Origin: Phocoena phocoena
Lineage: Eukaryota; Chordata; Mammalia; Artiodactyla; Phocoenidae
Reading direction: 5' to 3'
DNA: 64,000 bases
Assembly (NCBI RefSeq): GCF_963924675.1
Contig: NC_089238.1
Location: forward strand, 42,240,879 to 42,304,878
In this document: in pieces, positions 21,666 through 32,924 of the stretch
How the letters are laid out: each line of letters begins with the position of its first letter
Numbering within the stretch: the stretch's first letter is position 1
The notes under the pieces: generated by a model
The model's input: the letters and a program-made list of their open reading frames with translations, nothing else
Database searches by the model: none
Told to the model about the DNA's origin: nothing
Position numbers and translations under genes: made by a program

Positions 21666-21830
21666 ATCCATGGTTCTTAACCTTTCAGGGCATAGACCCT
21701 ACTGCAACTCTGGTAAGAACTATGGACCCTCTTCCCAAAATGTACATACATACACATGCACATAAATACCCCGAATTTAATATTTAATATCAGTCCCAGC
21801 AGGTTCAGAACCCCTGGGTTGCGGAGGGGT
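21666..21830 (+). mobile_element. hAT-like DNA transposon remnant
   Basis: The left end reads 'tccatggttcttaacctttc' and the right end 'aggttcagaacccctgggtt', which are inverted complementary. The interior 'gaactatggaccctcttccc' is typical of a MER-class hAT element. Family not certain. Confidence 0.5.
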
Positions 21831-21834
21831 GGGT

Positions 21835-22335
21835 CCTCCCTACCCCACCACCCCTCACCCCCTGCCCCAGCTTTCTTTTCCATCTGGATCTTAAAATTCC
21901 CTCTCTTAGCCGTCCTCAGGGGCCAGCATTTCTTGCCTGGCTCCTGCCTGAATTAATCTCATGTATACAGCCCACCGAGGAGCAGGGGCTCTGGCTGGAT
22001 TGGGGCTGTCTCCAGTTTCAAGTCTCCACTGGTGCTCCAGTGTTTCAGGCAGCAGAGTATTCCAGTGGGATTTGTAAAATCTCTGTCTCAGCCGTGCCTG
22101 GTTATGATGGAGGAGCCGGGCAGCCGGAGTCTCGGCAGATTCTAGAAGAGGTGGCACAGCTTTGGATGAGACTAGGGAGACAGGCATTGTCTGGTTTTGT
22201 TAAATTCCAGAAGCAAGTCACTTTGCCAAAAATGCCAAAAATAAAAGACTGTCTAGACACTTACACACTAGAAGCTCTAATATGAGGAGAGACCATCCCA
22301 AAGATCATTGATTTATACTGTAAATGGAAAGACAC
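21835..22335. other. Intergenic DNA, nothing recognised
   Basis: C-rich in 21825-21870. No exon seen. Confidence 0.45.
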
Positions 22336-22459
22336 TTTTTTTTTTTTTTGGCCTCACTGCGTGGCTTGTGGGATTTCAATTCCCTGACCAGGGATTGAAC
22401 CCCGGCCCTCAGCAGTGAGAGTTTGGAGTCGTAACCACTGGACCGATAGGGAATTCCCT
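22336..22459 (-). mobile_element. CHR-type SINE, short body
   Basis: T-run, GCGTGGCTTGTGGGATTTCA, CCAGGGATTGAACCCCGGCC, then GGACCGATAGGGAATTCCC. Confidence 0.88.
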
Positions 22460-22479
22460 GGGTTAACTTATTTAACAAG

Positions 22480-22970
22480 CACGAATTACATCCCTGTCCT
22501 GTGCCCGGCACTGTTCTAGGCACTGGGGTGCACGGTGAGTCAGACAGACAAGGTACCAGAGAATTTTAGTTAGCGGCAAGTGCAAGGATGAAAATAAAAT
22601 AGGGTGAAGTGATGGATGTGATGGCGGTGGGGACATGATCAGAGAAGATATCTCTGAGAAGGTGCCTTGGAGCTGAAACCTGCATATTGAAAACGAAGCA
22701 TCCATTGGGAGGAAGAGGAGAGCTCCAGATGGAGGGAGCAGCTGCAAAGGCCCAGAGGCTGGAACCAGTTGGGCTGTTTGAGGACAAGGAAAACACGTGT
22801 GGCTGGTGCAGCTTCCGGGAGAGGGGAGGTCGGGGCTGGGACGGAAGAGGTAGGCAGCGGATGGACAGCGTCGGGCTTTGCAGAAAAGACAACGGAGAGT
22901 GTGGAGCAGGCGTCTGATGTGATTGGATTTGCATTTTGAGAGCCCGCCTCCGTGGAAAGAAGTGTCTTCT
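22480..22970 (-). mobile_element. L2 LINE 3' half, antisense
   Basis: The plus strand shows reverse-complement L2 landmarks: 'cactgttctaggcactgggg', 'gaaggtgccttggagctgaa', 'ggagggagcagctgcaaagg' and 'gtgtggctggtgcagcttcc'. The three overlapping minus-strand open frames of 148-196 codons at about 22472-23120 run through this decayed LINE. They match no intact protein. Confidence 0.6.
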
Positions 22971-22974
22971 GGGA

Positions 22975-23320
22975 GAGCAAGAGCGGAAGTACGAGGCTGA
23001 CGAATGATCCAGGTGAGTGGGAGATGGTGGCGCGGACCTCTTGGTGGCGGTACAGATGGCAAGACAACCGTTTTCCAGTGAACACACTTGGTTCATATCA
23101 CATAATATATGACAATGCACGGCGGTTAAGACCCCGTGGGAACCTTACTTTACTGCGCGGAAGGACCAGAGTTAGGGTGTTCTTACCAGTGCAAGGTTTC
23201 CTGTTCGTGCCCTTTCAGGAAAAACAAGAACGAAGATATAAATCCTCCTTTACAGAAAGTTGCTTGGCTGTTTTTGTCTTTGTAGAATGTTAACCTCCTT
23301 GGCAGGCAGGAGGTGGGGAG
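22975..23320. other. Single-copy-looking DNA, unrecognised open frame
   Basis: A plus-strand frame of 113 codons spans 22952-23293, with no family I recognise, no splice context and no promoter evidence. Not called as a gene. Confidence 0.4.
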
Positions 23321-23324
23321 GAGA

Positions 23325-23545
23325 GCTGGTATGTATTAGGTGCCTACTGCATACCTTGATCTCATCTAATCCCACAGTAACCCTACAAGACTCCTGGGGT
23401 TTTTTGTTTTGTTTTGTTTTTGAGATGAGGAAACTGATGTTCAGAGAGGTGAGGTATATTGCCCAAGGTCACAGCTAACAAGTGACAGAGCTGGGATCCA
23501 AATCCAGGTCTGTGTGATTCCAAGTCTTTCCACAGCATCCCAGAT
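23325..23545 (-). mobile_element. MIR SINE, antisense, with an internal GTTTT run
   Basis: 'gtgcctactgcataccttga', 'gagatgaggaaactgatgtt', 'tgcccaaggtcacagctaac' and 'gagctgggatccaaatccag' are the reverse complement of MIR in order. A (GTTTT)n stretch at 23400-23421 interrupts it. Confidence 0.85.
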
Positions 23546-23549
23546 GAAC

Positions 23550-24505
23550 ACACTGAGAAGGCCCTAGTGACCTCGAGACTCCAGGGTTTTAGCTACTCCT
23601 TGGATGTAAAGCTGGTCTCTGTTGGGGGTCCCCTGACTTTTCTAGAATATGCCGTGTGCTGAATACAGTGATGTCTAAGACTAGCATTTAAAGACGTTCC
23701 CTAAAAATAATAAAATAAAGACATTTCCTAATGTTTAAAAGATTTAATGATGCCAGAGTATCTAAGGGGGAAAGAAGGATTTGGGTCTTGAGGTAAACAG
23801 GCTCATTAACTAGCAACAAATCAATAAGGGTGAAATCAATTAGGGCTAACTGGAAGGTAGGATTTATGCCATCTGGCTTGACTCTCTTGAAATGAGAGAT
23901 TGATGGTGGCTACCAGTGTATCATGGAGGTGCAATTCAGGGACAAAAACCCTAATGTTGAATTCTGTGCTGTAATCCTCCCCCTGCTGCTCTGCAGCCAG
24001 TGTTTGGTAGGAGGGCTCTGGAGGGCTCCAGTGTTTCCAGCAAGACCCCTGGTCTGGGGTCCTTGCACCCTCAGGACTCTTTGTGTCACGAGGACTCCTT
24101 CAGGTCTTGAGCTTTCCAGAACAACCCAGAAGGGAATGGCCCTTGCAGGGTCCACCTGGTCTGACTGCCCAGGAGTGTCTCAGAGAAAGGCTGGGGCAAC
24201 ATTCCCAGCAACTGGACACAGGAAAAACCAGCCCATCACACCCAGGGTTATACGCAGCGTTACAAAGAAAAACATGACACTATGTTCCTGTCTTTGGTGC
24301 TTCAAGCTCTCTGGTGGGTGTGCACACCTGTGACTCGACTGCAAGCTCCATGCAGGGAGGACTGTGTCCTCTTTCTTTTTTTCTCTTCTTCGTCTTCTTA
24401 TTGTTTTGCTGTTCTTGAATGACAGTATCTGAGGTTGACAGATACTGTCTTCATCCTCCAGGATTTGACATTTCAGCTGGAATTATAAACCCATAAAGAG
24501 AAAAC
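23550..24505. other. Intergenic DNA, nothing recognised
   Basis: The open frame at 23923-24333 (136 codons) lacks domains and splice context; not called. Confidence 0.5.
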
Positions 24506-24509
24506 TGAG

Positions 24510-24680
24510 GCATTATGGGCAGTAAGTTTTGAAATTAGATCTGGCTTCCAGCAGAGATCGTGAAGCCTTGGTTTCCTCATCTGCAGAATGGGTGATGAGG
24601 CACGTAATAGAAAGTGGCTGTAAGGCTTGAATGAGATGATGCATGTAAGTGCTGGGCAGAGAGCCCAGCCGCATAGCGAC
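24510..24680 (+). mobile_element. MIR SINE fragment
   Basis: 'ttggtttcctcatctgcaga', 'atgggtgatgaggcacgtaa' and 'gcttgaatgagatgatgcat' match MIR in sense. Confidence 0.7.
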
Positions 24681-24811
24681 CCTCAGAGCAAGTGCATAAC
24701 ATTTCTGCCACGACCCCCTTACACCTTCCATGGTGCATGTTTCAATAGGAACTTTCAGTCCTTTTGACTGTGATTCATATCGCAACCCTATAATGTGTGT
24801 GTGTATATATC

Positions 24812-25022
24812 TTTTTTTTTTTTTTTTTTTGCGGTACGTGGGCCTCTCACTGTTGTGGCCTCTCCTGTTGCGGAGCACAGGCTCCGGACGCGCAGGCTCA
24901 GCGGCCATGGCTCATGGGCCCAGCCGCTCCGCGGCGTGTGGGATCTTCCTGGACCAGGGCACGAACCCGCGTCCCCTGCATCGGCAGGCAGACTCTCAAC
25001 CACTGCGCCACCAGGGAAGCCC
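24812..25022 (-). mobile_element. CHR-type SINE (short, young type)
   Basis: Poly-T of about 20, then GCGGTACGTGGGCCTCTCAC to CCACCAGGGAAGCCC. TSD gtgtgtatat(at)cttt on both sides. It hosts several spurious frames on each strand. Confidence 0.95.
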
Positions 25023-25129
25023 GTGTGTATATCTTTAAATATAACTACAATGTAAATTTTATGAACTAGTACCCCTTACTATGTGTGATGAATTCTGATA
25101 GTTTCTACTCTATTCAGTGTTGTTGAAAA

Positions 25130-25300
25130 AAAATGCTGAAGGGGCACAGGGGAACTTTTGGGGTGATGGACATGTTCTATATTTTGATTAGAGTGGTGGT
25201 GGCGGCATGGGGGTTCTTGTCAAAAATCATTGAACTCTACATTAAGATGGGAGTTTACATTTTAGTGCATGTAAATTATATCTCAATAGATTTGCAACCC
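25130..25300 (+). mobile_element. L1 3' end
   Basis: 'ggggtgatggacatgttcta', 'aaaatcattgaactctacat' and 'gcatgtaaattatatctcaa' read as the last part of an old L1 3'UTR. Confidence 0.75.
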
Positions 25301-25309
25301 TCTAAATTA

Positions 25310-25540
25310 CTTTTTTATTGAGACACAATTCACATTCCATAAAATTCAACCTTTTAAAGTGTACAATTCAGTGATTATTAATATATTCACAGAGCAACCA
25401 TCATCACTAGCCAGAACATTTCATCACTCCAAAAAGTAACCCTGTATCCATTGACAGGCACTTCCCATCCCCCCAACCCTAGCCCCTGGCAACAATTAGT
25501 CTACTTTATGTCTCTATGGATTTGCTGGTTCCAGTCCTGT
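25310..25540 (-). mobile_element. Old antisense L1 fragment
   Basis: 'tttattgagacacaattcac', 'aaagtgtacaattcagtgat', 'gcaaccatcatcactagcca' and 'ctagcccctggcaacaatta' are antisense L1. It abuts the sense L1 end just upstream. Confidence 0.75.
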
Positions 25541-25544
25541 GAGG

Positions 25545-25977
25545 CCAGGATCAGAGTCTTTGAAGCTGGGCGAGTTACTGGACCTCTGGGGGAAGGGGCA
25601 CACTCACACACACACACACACACACACACCCCGCCCCAGAACTGAGATTTCTCTCTTAGGTCCAGGTATTGGGCGACTTCCAAGAGCATCAGTGACTCCT
25701 GTAGGTGACTCATACCTTTCATCTCCACTTTTTTCCACACTTACTCCAGGCCCACCCAGTCCTCTGGAAATGCCCCTTACTCACTTATTCCCCTCCTGTG
25801 GGAGATATGGACAAGGGTGCGCCCAAGGAGGTGTGTGGAACGGACTCTCCAAGGTCAATGTGGGAAACCCATCACAGAATTGCAAAAAAAGATGCAAGTA
25901 AGGTTCAGGAATGTGTCCATCACAGTAGGGGCTGCAAGTGGATTTGGAACTGGGGGTGGACAAGAGGAGGAAGCAAG
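25545..25977. other. Single-copy DNA with a (CA)n tract
   Basis: A (CA)n microsatellite lies at about 25602-25630. The stretch 25702-25830 resembles 26395-26515 on the other side of the SINE. Confidence 0.5.
25602..25630. repeat. (CA)n microsatellite
   Basis: A CA run of about 14 units with one CT interruption at its start (cactcacacacac). Confidence 0.9.
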
Positions 25978-25978
25978 G

Positions 25979-26334
25979 GGACTTCCCTGGTGACCCAGTG
26001 GTAAAGAATCTGCCTTCCAATGCAGGGGACATGGGTTCTATCCCTGGTCAGGGAACTAAGATCCCACACGCTGCAGGGCAACCAAGCCCGCACGCCACAA
26101 CTACTGAGCATGCGCACCTCAACTAGAGAAGCTGCATGCCGCAAACTGCAGAGCCCACGTGCCCTGGAGCCTGCGTACCACCACGAGAGAGAGAAAACCT
26201 GCAGGCCACAACTAGAGAGAAGCCCGCGCACCACAACAAAGAGCCCGTGCTGCAACAAAAGACCCCGTGTGCTGCAACTAATAAGACCCCGTGTGCTGCA
26301 ACTAATACCCGATGCAGCCAAACAAAGGAAAAAA
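25979..26334 (+). mobile_element. CHR-type SINE, long body, with an internal 24-bp duplication
   Basis: GGACTTCCCTGGTGACCCAG head and CAACTAGAGA-rich body. The TSD is agaggaggaagcaagg, before 25979 and again at about 26336-26351. Inside, a 24-base unit (start aagaccccgtgtgctgc) is repeated exactly at 26259-26282 and 26283-26306. Confidence 0.94.
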
Positions 26335-26354
26335 AAGAGGAGGAAGCAAGGGGA

Positions 26355-26785
26355 CTGTTACTGGCTGCCTGGAGAAGAAGAAGGGGACCTGGAGGTGACT
26401 CGTGCCCCATGTCCCTGCCTCTTCCCTGCCCCGAGGCTCCACCTGGAAATGCTCTTACTCCCTTCACCCCTTGCTGCCTGGGAACGGTGCAGACAAGGAG
26501 ACACCTGAGGAAGGGAGAGGGTGAGAAGTAAGGGAACTGAAGCTGCAACGTCCGTGAGGATGGGACTGACCTGGACCGACTGATGCCAGCTCTGCCGTCA
26601 TCTGGAAACGGGTCTGACACATGGGCTTTCAAAGGAGACGTGGAGGTGTTATCAAGGGCCACCTGGAGACATAAGAGAAAAAAGTCCTGGAGCTTTAAAA
26701 GCCCACTTTTTCCAGCTGTCATCAACAGGAAGGGAGGTAGGACTCTGGTGATGCCTAAGGAATGAAAGCACACTGACTGAATAAC
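26355..26785. other. Single-copy-looking DNA
   Basis: No exon recognised. The 216-codon minus frame at 26123-26773 begins here and runs into the SINE, so it is not a gene. Confidence 0.5.
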
Positions 26786-26789
26786 ATTT

Positions 26790-27385
26790 TAGAGACGTGT
26801 GAAGCACGCTGCAGAGCGTAAGTGCCCGTGATCCTGTTCATATAAAAAAGATATTATGTGTGATTGTTCATAACGGACCCAAGTCTGAAAGGATTCTCAC
26901 AAACCTGCCATTAATAACCTTCGGAGAAAGGAATTTTACTGTCTACTATTAATTTTTTTTTACAATCATATGCTATTTGTGTAATTTAATGAGATATATT
27001 TTAAATTTATTTTAAATCTATTTTTAAATAGGTGATACATTCACATGGAAAATCTCCGTCCCATTCTTGTCCTCATCTGCAAAGACACCCACTCCACATG
27101 CCTTAGGTAAGTAATGTTCCTAATTTTTTGTTTTTGTATCCTTCCAGAATTTCTTTATGCATATGTAAGTAAATTTGAATAGAGATTCTTAGTTCAACTT
27201 TTTTGGAGCTCTAATTTGGAAATTAGAATTCAAACCCAATGACCAGACATAAGGGCTCTGAAGTTTTCCCATAATCAGACATATCTACGGGGGGCCAGTG
27301 GGCACGAGGTACACCTTTCCAAAGAGGAGAAAGCTTTTAAACATGATATATGTAAAACAATAATTGATAAATGCTCATTATAAAG
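26790..27385. other. Probable decayed L1 (26790-26935), then AT-rich unassigned DNA
   Basis: 'gatcctgttcatataaaaaa' resembles an old L1 3' end. Bases 27030-27170 contain a degraded repeat of the same look as 1795-1900. No gene. Confidence 0.4.
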
Positions 27386-27392
27386 GGACCAA

Positions 27393-27515
27393 GAGGGAGT
27401 CCCCTGGTGGTCCAGTGGTTAGGGCTTGGAGCTTTCACTGCTGGGGCCTGGGTTCAATCCCTGGTCAGGGAACTAAGATCCCACAAGCGATGCAGCACGG
27501 CCAAAAAAATAAATA
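27393..27515 (+). mobile_element. CHR-type SINE, short body
   Basis: AGTCCCCTGGTGGTCCAGTG head, B box GGTTCAATCCCTGG, tail AAAAAAATAAATAAA. TSD aaagggaccaagag / aaaggggtcaagaa. Confidence 0.92.
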
Positions 27516-27605
27516 AAGGGGTCAAGAAATGCAATAAAAAGGAAAATCACCCCAAATTGCTCTACCCCAAAATAACAATAATTAACATCAATAAAACATC
27601 ACATC

Positions 27606-27810
27606 TGGACCAGTGATGTCCAGTAGAACTTTCTGCAATAATGGAAATGTTTTCTGTGTTATTACAGTAACCACATGTGCTATGGAGTGCTTGAAATGTG
27701 GCTAGTGCAACTGAGGACCAGAATTGTTTATTTTAATTAATTTTAACTTAAATATACACAGCCTTGTATGTCTAGTGCCCACTGTAATGGGCAGCGCGGT
27801 TCTGGACCCA
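27606..27810 (+). mobile_element. hAT/Charlie-type MER element
   Basis: 'gtgatgtccagtagaacttt', 'gcttgaaatgtggctagtgc' and 'aactgaggaccagaattgtt', with a right end complementary to the left. Typical of a non-autonomous hAT element; the exact family is not asserted. Confidence 0.65.
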
Positions 27811-27959
27811 TTTTAGTGCATATGTCTGAGTGGATAGATGTAAAGAGAGGCTGGGGAGGCAGGTTATTTTGGCATCACCTGCCAGAAGCCTCATAAGCGT
27901 GATTACTAATTAACCTGGGAGTTCTGCTTGTGGGAATTAAAGTAACGGTTCTCAAAATC

Positions 27960-28310
27960 TCGCTCTGACAGTGTTTATTAACATGAAAAACTGGAACGTT
28001 GTAGAAAAATATTTACTGACGTGAGACTATGTTCACCACTGTCTATTAAGTGAAAGGCAGGTTACAAAGCAGGAGGATTTCATTAAAATATAAATTGTCT
28101 AGAAAGACACACTTCAAACTGCTCAGCACATGGTAGGCACTCAATGAATATGTGTTAATGAATGAGCGAAGGTTAATAAGAGTCAGCACTGAGTGGTGAA
28201 ATGGTGAGTGATTTTATATTTTCTTTGGTTCTGTTATTTATATTTTCTAACTATCTATGGTAAATTCATATACCTTTGTAATAAGAAAAAATATGTATTG
28301 AAAAAAGAAG
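27960..28310 (+). mobile_element. Old L1 3' fragment
   Basis: 'attaagtgaaaggcaggtta', 'attttatattttctttggtt' and 'acctttgtaataagaaaaaa' match the end of an old L1. A MIR/L2-like piece ('cagcacatggtaggcactca') sits inside at about 28115-28170. Confidence 0.6.
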
Positions 28311-28319
28311 TATAGTTGC

Positions 28320-28975
28320 CAGGTTGTAATATTTCAGAGCTGGAAAGAACTTTGGAGACAAAGGCGCACATGGCTAATTAATGGCAGGAGCCCAGATTTC
28401 CTAGCTACACACAAACATCTCCCAGCGCCAGGAGAAAAGATTGCTGGATGGTCTCCTGTTCTGGTCTAGCCCTGGCAGGACAAAGTCTCTCAGTGTGGCA
28501 GTTCAGCAGTGGATTTAGGGAGGACAAAACAAAGGGTATCAACGCTCTTCAGCAAGATATAAAACATCGTGAAGAATCTCACTAACAAACTCTGGGCGTC
28601 GTGATTTTGCTCCAAGTGTACCATTTTGACCCCAGAAGAGACACCCTGCAGGACTCCAGTCCAGCCAGCATGTTGGAGAGAAGTCTCCGTCCCTTGCAGG
28701 AGGAAGTCTCCTGGTTGTCTCTACGTTTTGGCTCTTCTTCAAAGGCTGTTCTTTTTCAAAATTCTTGACTGAATCACTCAGTCCCTACCTCAGATGTCCT
28801 TTCTTTTTATCCAGCCTTTGCTATTGGCATTCACCCTCAACTTTGGAACTTTACTATATGAAATGCACTTCACTATATGAAACGGTTGATTATTGCCACC
28901 TCGCAGCTCTTAGTTCCACGACTCAGTTCATTTTACCACACTTTTTCTGAGTACTGACTAGATCGTCAGCATTGA
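28320..28975. other. Intergenic DNA, nothing recognised
   Basis: No repeat or exon assigned. Confidence 0.5.
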
Positions 28976-28984
28976 TGGATACAG

Positions 28985-29810
28985 AAACATACAAATAGGT
29001 GTTTATCCAAGAGAAATGAGAACATGCACCCCAAAATGACTTGGACAAAAATGTTCACAGCAGCTTTATTCACAGCAGCTCAAACTGGTAACAGTCCAAA
29101 TGCCCATCAACAGGAAAACAGATGAACAAGATGCAGCAAATGCATTCAATGCAGTGCCACTCGGCAATAGAAAGGGATACAATACCGACACACACAACAA
29201 CGTGGGTGAACCTCAGAGACACTATACACAGTGAAAGAAGCCAGAAAAGAAGAAATAAAGAGTGCAAACTATATGAATCCATTTACATGACGTTTCAGAG
29301 CAAGCAAAATTAACCTAAGGTGAAAAAATCAGGACAGTGGTTATCTCTGGATGGGGGGGTGGATGGTCCTAGAAAATAGGACAGAAAATAGTTGGGGTGG
29401 GACACCCCTGGTAGCACAGTGGTTAAGAATCCACCTGCCAATGCAGGGGGCACGGGTTCGAGCCCTGGTCTGGGAAGATCCCACATGCCTCAGAGGAACT
29501 AAACGTGTGCGCCACAACTGCTGAAGCCCGCGTGCCTAGAGCCCGTGCTCCACGACAAGGGAAGCCACTACAGTGAGAAGCCTGCACACTGCAAGGAAGA
29601 GTAGCCCCTGCTCGCTGCAACTAGAGAAAGCCTGCGTGCAGCAACGAAGACCCAACGCAGCCAAAAATAAATAAATAAACTTAAAAAAAAAATAGTGGGA
29701 ATGGACATGCTTCCTATCATGAAAGGGGTGTGTGTTATGCAGCTGTGCCCACTTGTTAAAACTGTGTAGCCTAAGATTTGCATATTGTAATATGTGTGAC
29801 TTCTCCCCAG
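28985..29810 (+). mobile_element. Old L1 3' end split by a SINE
   Basis: 'gttcacagcagctttattca', 'ctcaaactggtaacagtcca', 'gtgggtgaacctcagagaca', 'cagtgaaagaagccagaaaa' and, beyond the SINE, 'gggaatggacatgcttccta'. Confidence 0.8.
29401..29688 (+). mobile_element. CHR-type SINE, long body
   Basis: Head GACACCCCTGGTAGCACAGT, B box GGTTCGAGCCCTGG, tail CCAAAAATAAATAAATAAAC. TSD aaaatagttgggg / aaaatagtggga. Confidence 0.93.
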
Positions 29811-29904
29811 AAAAAAAGGTGGGGGGTGGAGGCTGTAAGAGAAAAGCAGTGAAGAGAGTAGGAGTGGGAAGTGGGTAGAGGAATAGATGAAGCAAGAGTG
29901 GCAG

Positions 29905-30330
29905 AATGTTGGTAATTGTAGCATAAGCCAATATCCCTGATGAACATAGATGCAAAAATCCTCAACAAAATATTAGCAAGCCGAGTTCAACAATACATTA
30001 AAAGGATTGTACACCACAATCATGTGGCATTTATTCCAGGGATGCAAAATGAAGGATAAAAGCCATATGATCATCTCGACAGATGCAGAAGAAACATTTG
30101 ACAAAATTCAACATCCATTTATGAAGAAAACTCTCAACAAAGTGGTTATAGAGGGAAAATACCTCAACATGATAAAGCCATGTATGACAAGCCCACCACT
30201 AACATCATACTCAGTGGTGAAAAGCTGAAAGTTTTTCCTCTAAGATCAGGAGCAAGACAAGGATGCCCACTCTTGCAACTGTTATTCAACATAGTATTGG
30301 AAGTCCTAGCAAGAACAATTAGGAAACTCT
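29905..30330 (+). mobile_element. L1 ORF2 reverse-transcriptase fragment, degraded
   Basis: Sense L1 ORF2 DNA: 'ctcaacaaaatattagcaag', 'atcatgtggcatttattcca', 'catctcgacagatgcagaag', 'atcaggagcaagacaaggat'. Frameshifts and stops break it. The catalytic core motif lies beyond the truncated end. Confidence 0.85.
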
Positions 30331-30404
30331 CTGTATTATCTTCATAATTTTTCTGTATATCTAAAACCATTCTACAAAATAAGGTGTATTAACATGTTAA
30401 TAAT

Positions 30405-30630
30405 CTAGGCCCTGCTCTCAAAGTAGGTAGTGGCTGGAGGCATGAATTCCTAGTTGGTCTCCTGGGTTCAAACCTTGACTCCACCATGACCTTGAAAGGA
30501 CCCTCTTGGTGGCCAGTTTCTTCTTCTGTAAAGTGGGGGGTGATACTCGGACCTACCTCATGGGGGCGCTGTGAGGAGCAAATGAGATAACGATACAAAG
30601 TGCTCAGTACCACCCCTGCCCCAAGTTAGA
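30405..30630 (+). mobile_element. MIR SINE
   Basis: 'gtctcctgggttcaaacctt', 'tttcttcttctgtaaagtgg', 'tgaggagcaaatgagataac' and 'acaaagtgctcagtaccacc' in MIR order. Confidence 0.85.
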
Positions 30631-30644
30631 AATCAATGCAGATA

Positions 30645-30880
30645 AAATAAAGTGATTGAGAGTGTGCATTTCTGGGCCAGGCAGTCTGGATTCAAATCCT
30701 GTTTCCTCCAGGGCTTGTTCATAAAATCATGGGCTGGTCCCTCGGACTGAGCTTCAGTTTCCTTAGCTATAAAATGGGACGAATAGCACCCTCTGCAAGG
30801 GGGATTGGAGGATTGAATGGGCTCATGCATTCAAAGCCCCCCAGCACAGTGCATGCACAGGGTAAGCCCTCGATCAGTGG
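30645..30880 (+). mobile_element. Second MIR SINE in tandem
   Basis: 'ggcagtctggattcaaatcc', 'cagtttccttagctataaaa' and 'gggtaagccctcgatcagtg'. A separate insertion in the same orientation as the MIR just upstream, and too diverged from it to be a recent duplication. Confidence 0.85.
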
Positions 30881-30884
30881 GAGC

Positions 30885-32780
30885 CATAGGAGGAAAGTAG
30901 ATGTGCGGTTAGAATCCAGAGCAAATAAAACTGCCTGGGCGTCCAAGAAGGCTTCCCCCAGGAGGCTGTAGAAAGGGGCCCCACTCTGGCTTGTGCACTG
31001 AGGCAGCTGATTGGCTGGCTTCACAGTTCTCCAAGGTCCTGTGTGACCTCCTCCTCCACCCTGTGAGGTCCTCCCAGGTCCCCAGCGTTGGAACAAAGCC
31101 TCCGTCTGCTGTTCCACTACTGTTCTCTGTCTGAACTCTGATTAGGTCCTTATCTCAGCCGGCTTTGCCCTGCTTGGCTGCCTGTCACATTCAATTCCAT
31201 TCCAGGGCTTTCATTCTGCCCTGGCTCGAGTGTCTCTGAGTGTGAGGCTCTCGGACACAGGGCCTGGTCTCCATCGTCCTTGGTTCCCATAAGCCTGAGC
31301 ACCATGTCTGGAATGCAGCAGCTTCTCAGTTCATGGCAGTGGAACAGAATAAAATTATTCTGAAGCCAGCTACCAGGCCTTGATATAGTTGGATTTCAAG
31401 GCACTGAGATACACTGGCACACTTCCCCCATCAAAAAATACCTGCTCTCTTTGGACTCCCTCTGGCCCCAGATTCTACGATTAGAACTTCATTGCTTTGG
31501 CTTAAGGCAAATTAGGACCTTGTACCTGATAAAAATGCAACACTCTGTATTAGAGTCCTAGCAGGGATCAGACAGTACACTCGAAAGGGTTTAACTGAAA
31601 AATAAAATAAGGCAATTAATGGCAGGACAACTTACAGTGAAGTGGGCAGGATGGAAAGAACCAGCAGGGATGGCGAGGCGCCCTGGGACTTGCGACAGCA
31701 GGCAGCTGTTAGCATCTAGGGTGGCAGAACCAAAGGGAGCCCAGTGAGAGCTGAGCTGTGGAAGAGCCACCTTGAGGGGGACAAGGCTGTAGAGACGCAG
31801 CCACTGCCCAGTGGTGTGAGGCTGCACCAAGGATGAAATATCTCCATGTTCTTCTCTACTTGCCCTCAGATCTCCTGGCAGTGGCCCCATTGGCCAACCC
31901 AACCAGAAGCCACAGGGTGAGGGGGCCTGGGTAATGCGGTCCCCAGCGGTCACCCTCCCCAGAACTAAGAAAGATAGAAAATGGATCTGGAGTGGGAATG
32001 AGGGAGCAAACCGAGAATAAACCTTCAATGGTGACATATTCTAGTTTTATCAGTCATGTACAATTCAATATAAATAAGGGCATCAGATCCTTCAGGAAGC
32101 TGAGGGAAAGGAGACTAGGGACCGGGATGCTGAAGTGTTAGAAAGGAAAGAGCGTCACTGACTGGGGAAATGATCCCCCCACCCAAAAAAAGACAAACGT
32201 TGCCTGTTTCCAGTGGTGGCTCTGGAATGTCCATATGAGAAGGCTCTAAGGATGGTCATTTGAATGGATGGGAAACAGCCATAGCTATAGCATAGCAAGC
32301 TCTGGGGCTTTACTTAGATTTGAGTAGCTGGGGGTGGTGCTTGTGAGGATTATGGGGGGCATTAAGTCTCTTCCCCATCTCAACCATCCCTTCAGCTCCT
32401 GTACAAACCTTTGTCCTCCCAGGACTTCTTGAAACCTCTTGGAGATGCTAAAGTGCGCTGTGATCCTGAGTTCTGGGAGATGTGACTTGTAATCTGGGAG
32501 ATGTCCTTGATCACGGGAGCACCCCACCACACCTCCCATGGGACCAGTGGAGCACACTTTGTGGGAACTGCAGGGATTTGGTAGATTATCTTAAAGTCTG
32601 GGTTTGGGAAGGAGGAGGAAAAATGGGATCAGTGTCTAAGGCTGTGTGAAGGGCATTAGGAGAAGCACAGGGGCAGAGGAAGGGAGTCATCGGGAGGAAT
32701 GAGGCGCTCTTGGAGCTGGAAAGGGCCAGGGATCATCGAGGACCTTGCTAGTCAAAGTGAGGTCCAGGGACCTTGTGCCT
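30885..32780. other. Longest repeat-poor single-copy stretch
   Basis: About 1.9 kb with no repeat I can name. Open frames (for example 31591-32037 minus, 148 codons) have no domain signature. A candidate for conserved noncoding DNA, but sequence alone cannot show that. Confidence 0.5.
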
Positions 32781-32784
32781 TTTT

Positions 32785-32880
32785 CGTTCAGAAGGTCATT
32801 CAACAAACACTGAGTGACTAGTCCAAGCCTAGCACTGGGGATACAGAAATTAAGAGCAGGCAGAGAAACACATAGGAAAC
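32785..32880 (-). mobile_element. Short L2 fragment, antisense
   Basis: 'gtcattcaacaaacactgag' and 'agcactggggatacagaaat' match the reverse complement of the L2 end. Confidence 0.5.
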
Positions 32881-32924
32881 TTCACCTCAGTGTGGGAAAT
32901 GCTAAAATAAGGATGCTGAGTTTG

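Noticed and set aside
22472..23120. Three overlapping minus-strand open frames of 148-196 codons
   Set aside because: They read through a decayed antisense L2 and C-rich flank; no domain, no shared frame, no splice or promoter context.
26123..26773. A 216-codon minus-strand frame, the longest in the window
   Set aside because: More than a third lies in the SINE at 25979-26334; the rest has no recognisable domain.
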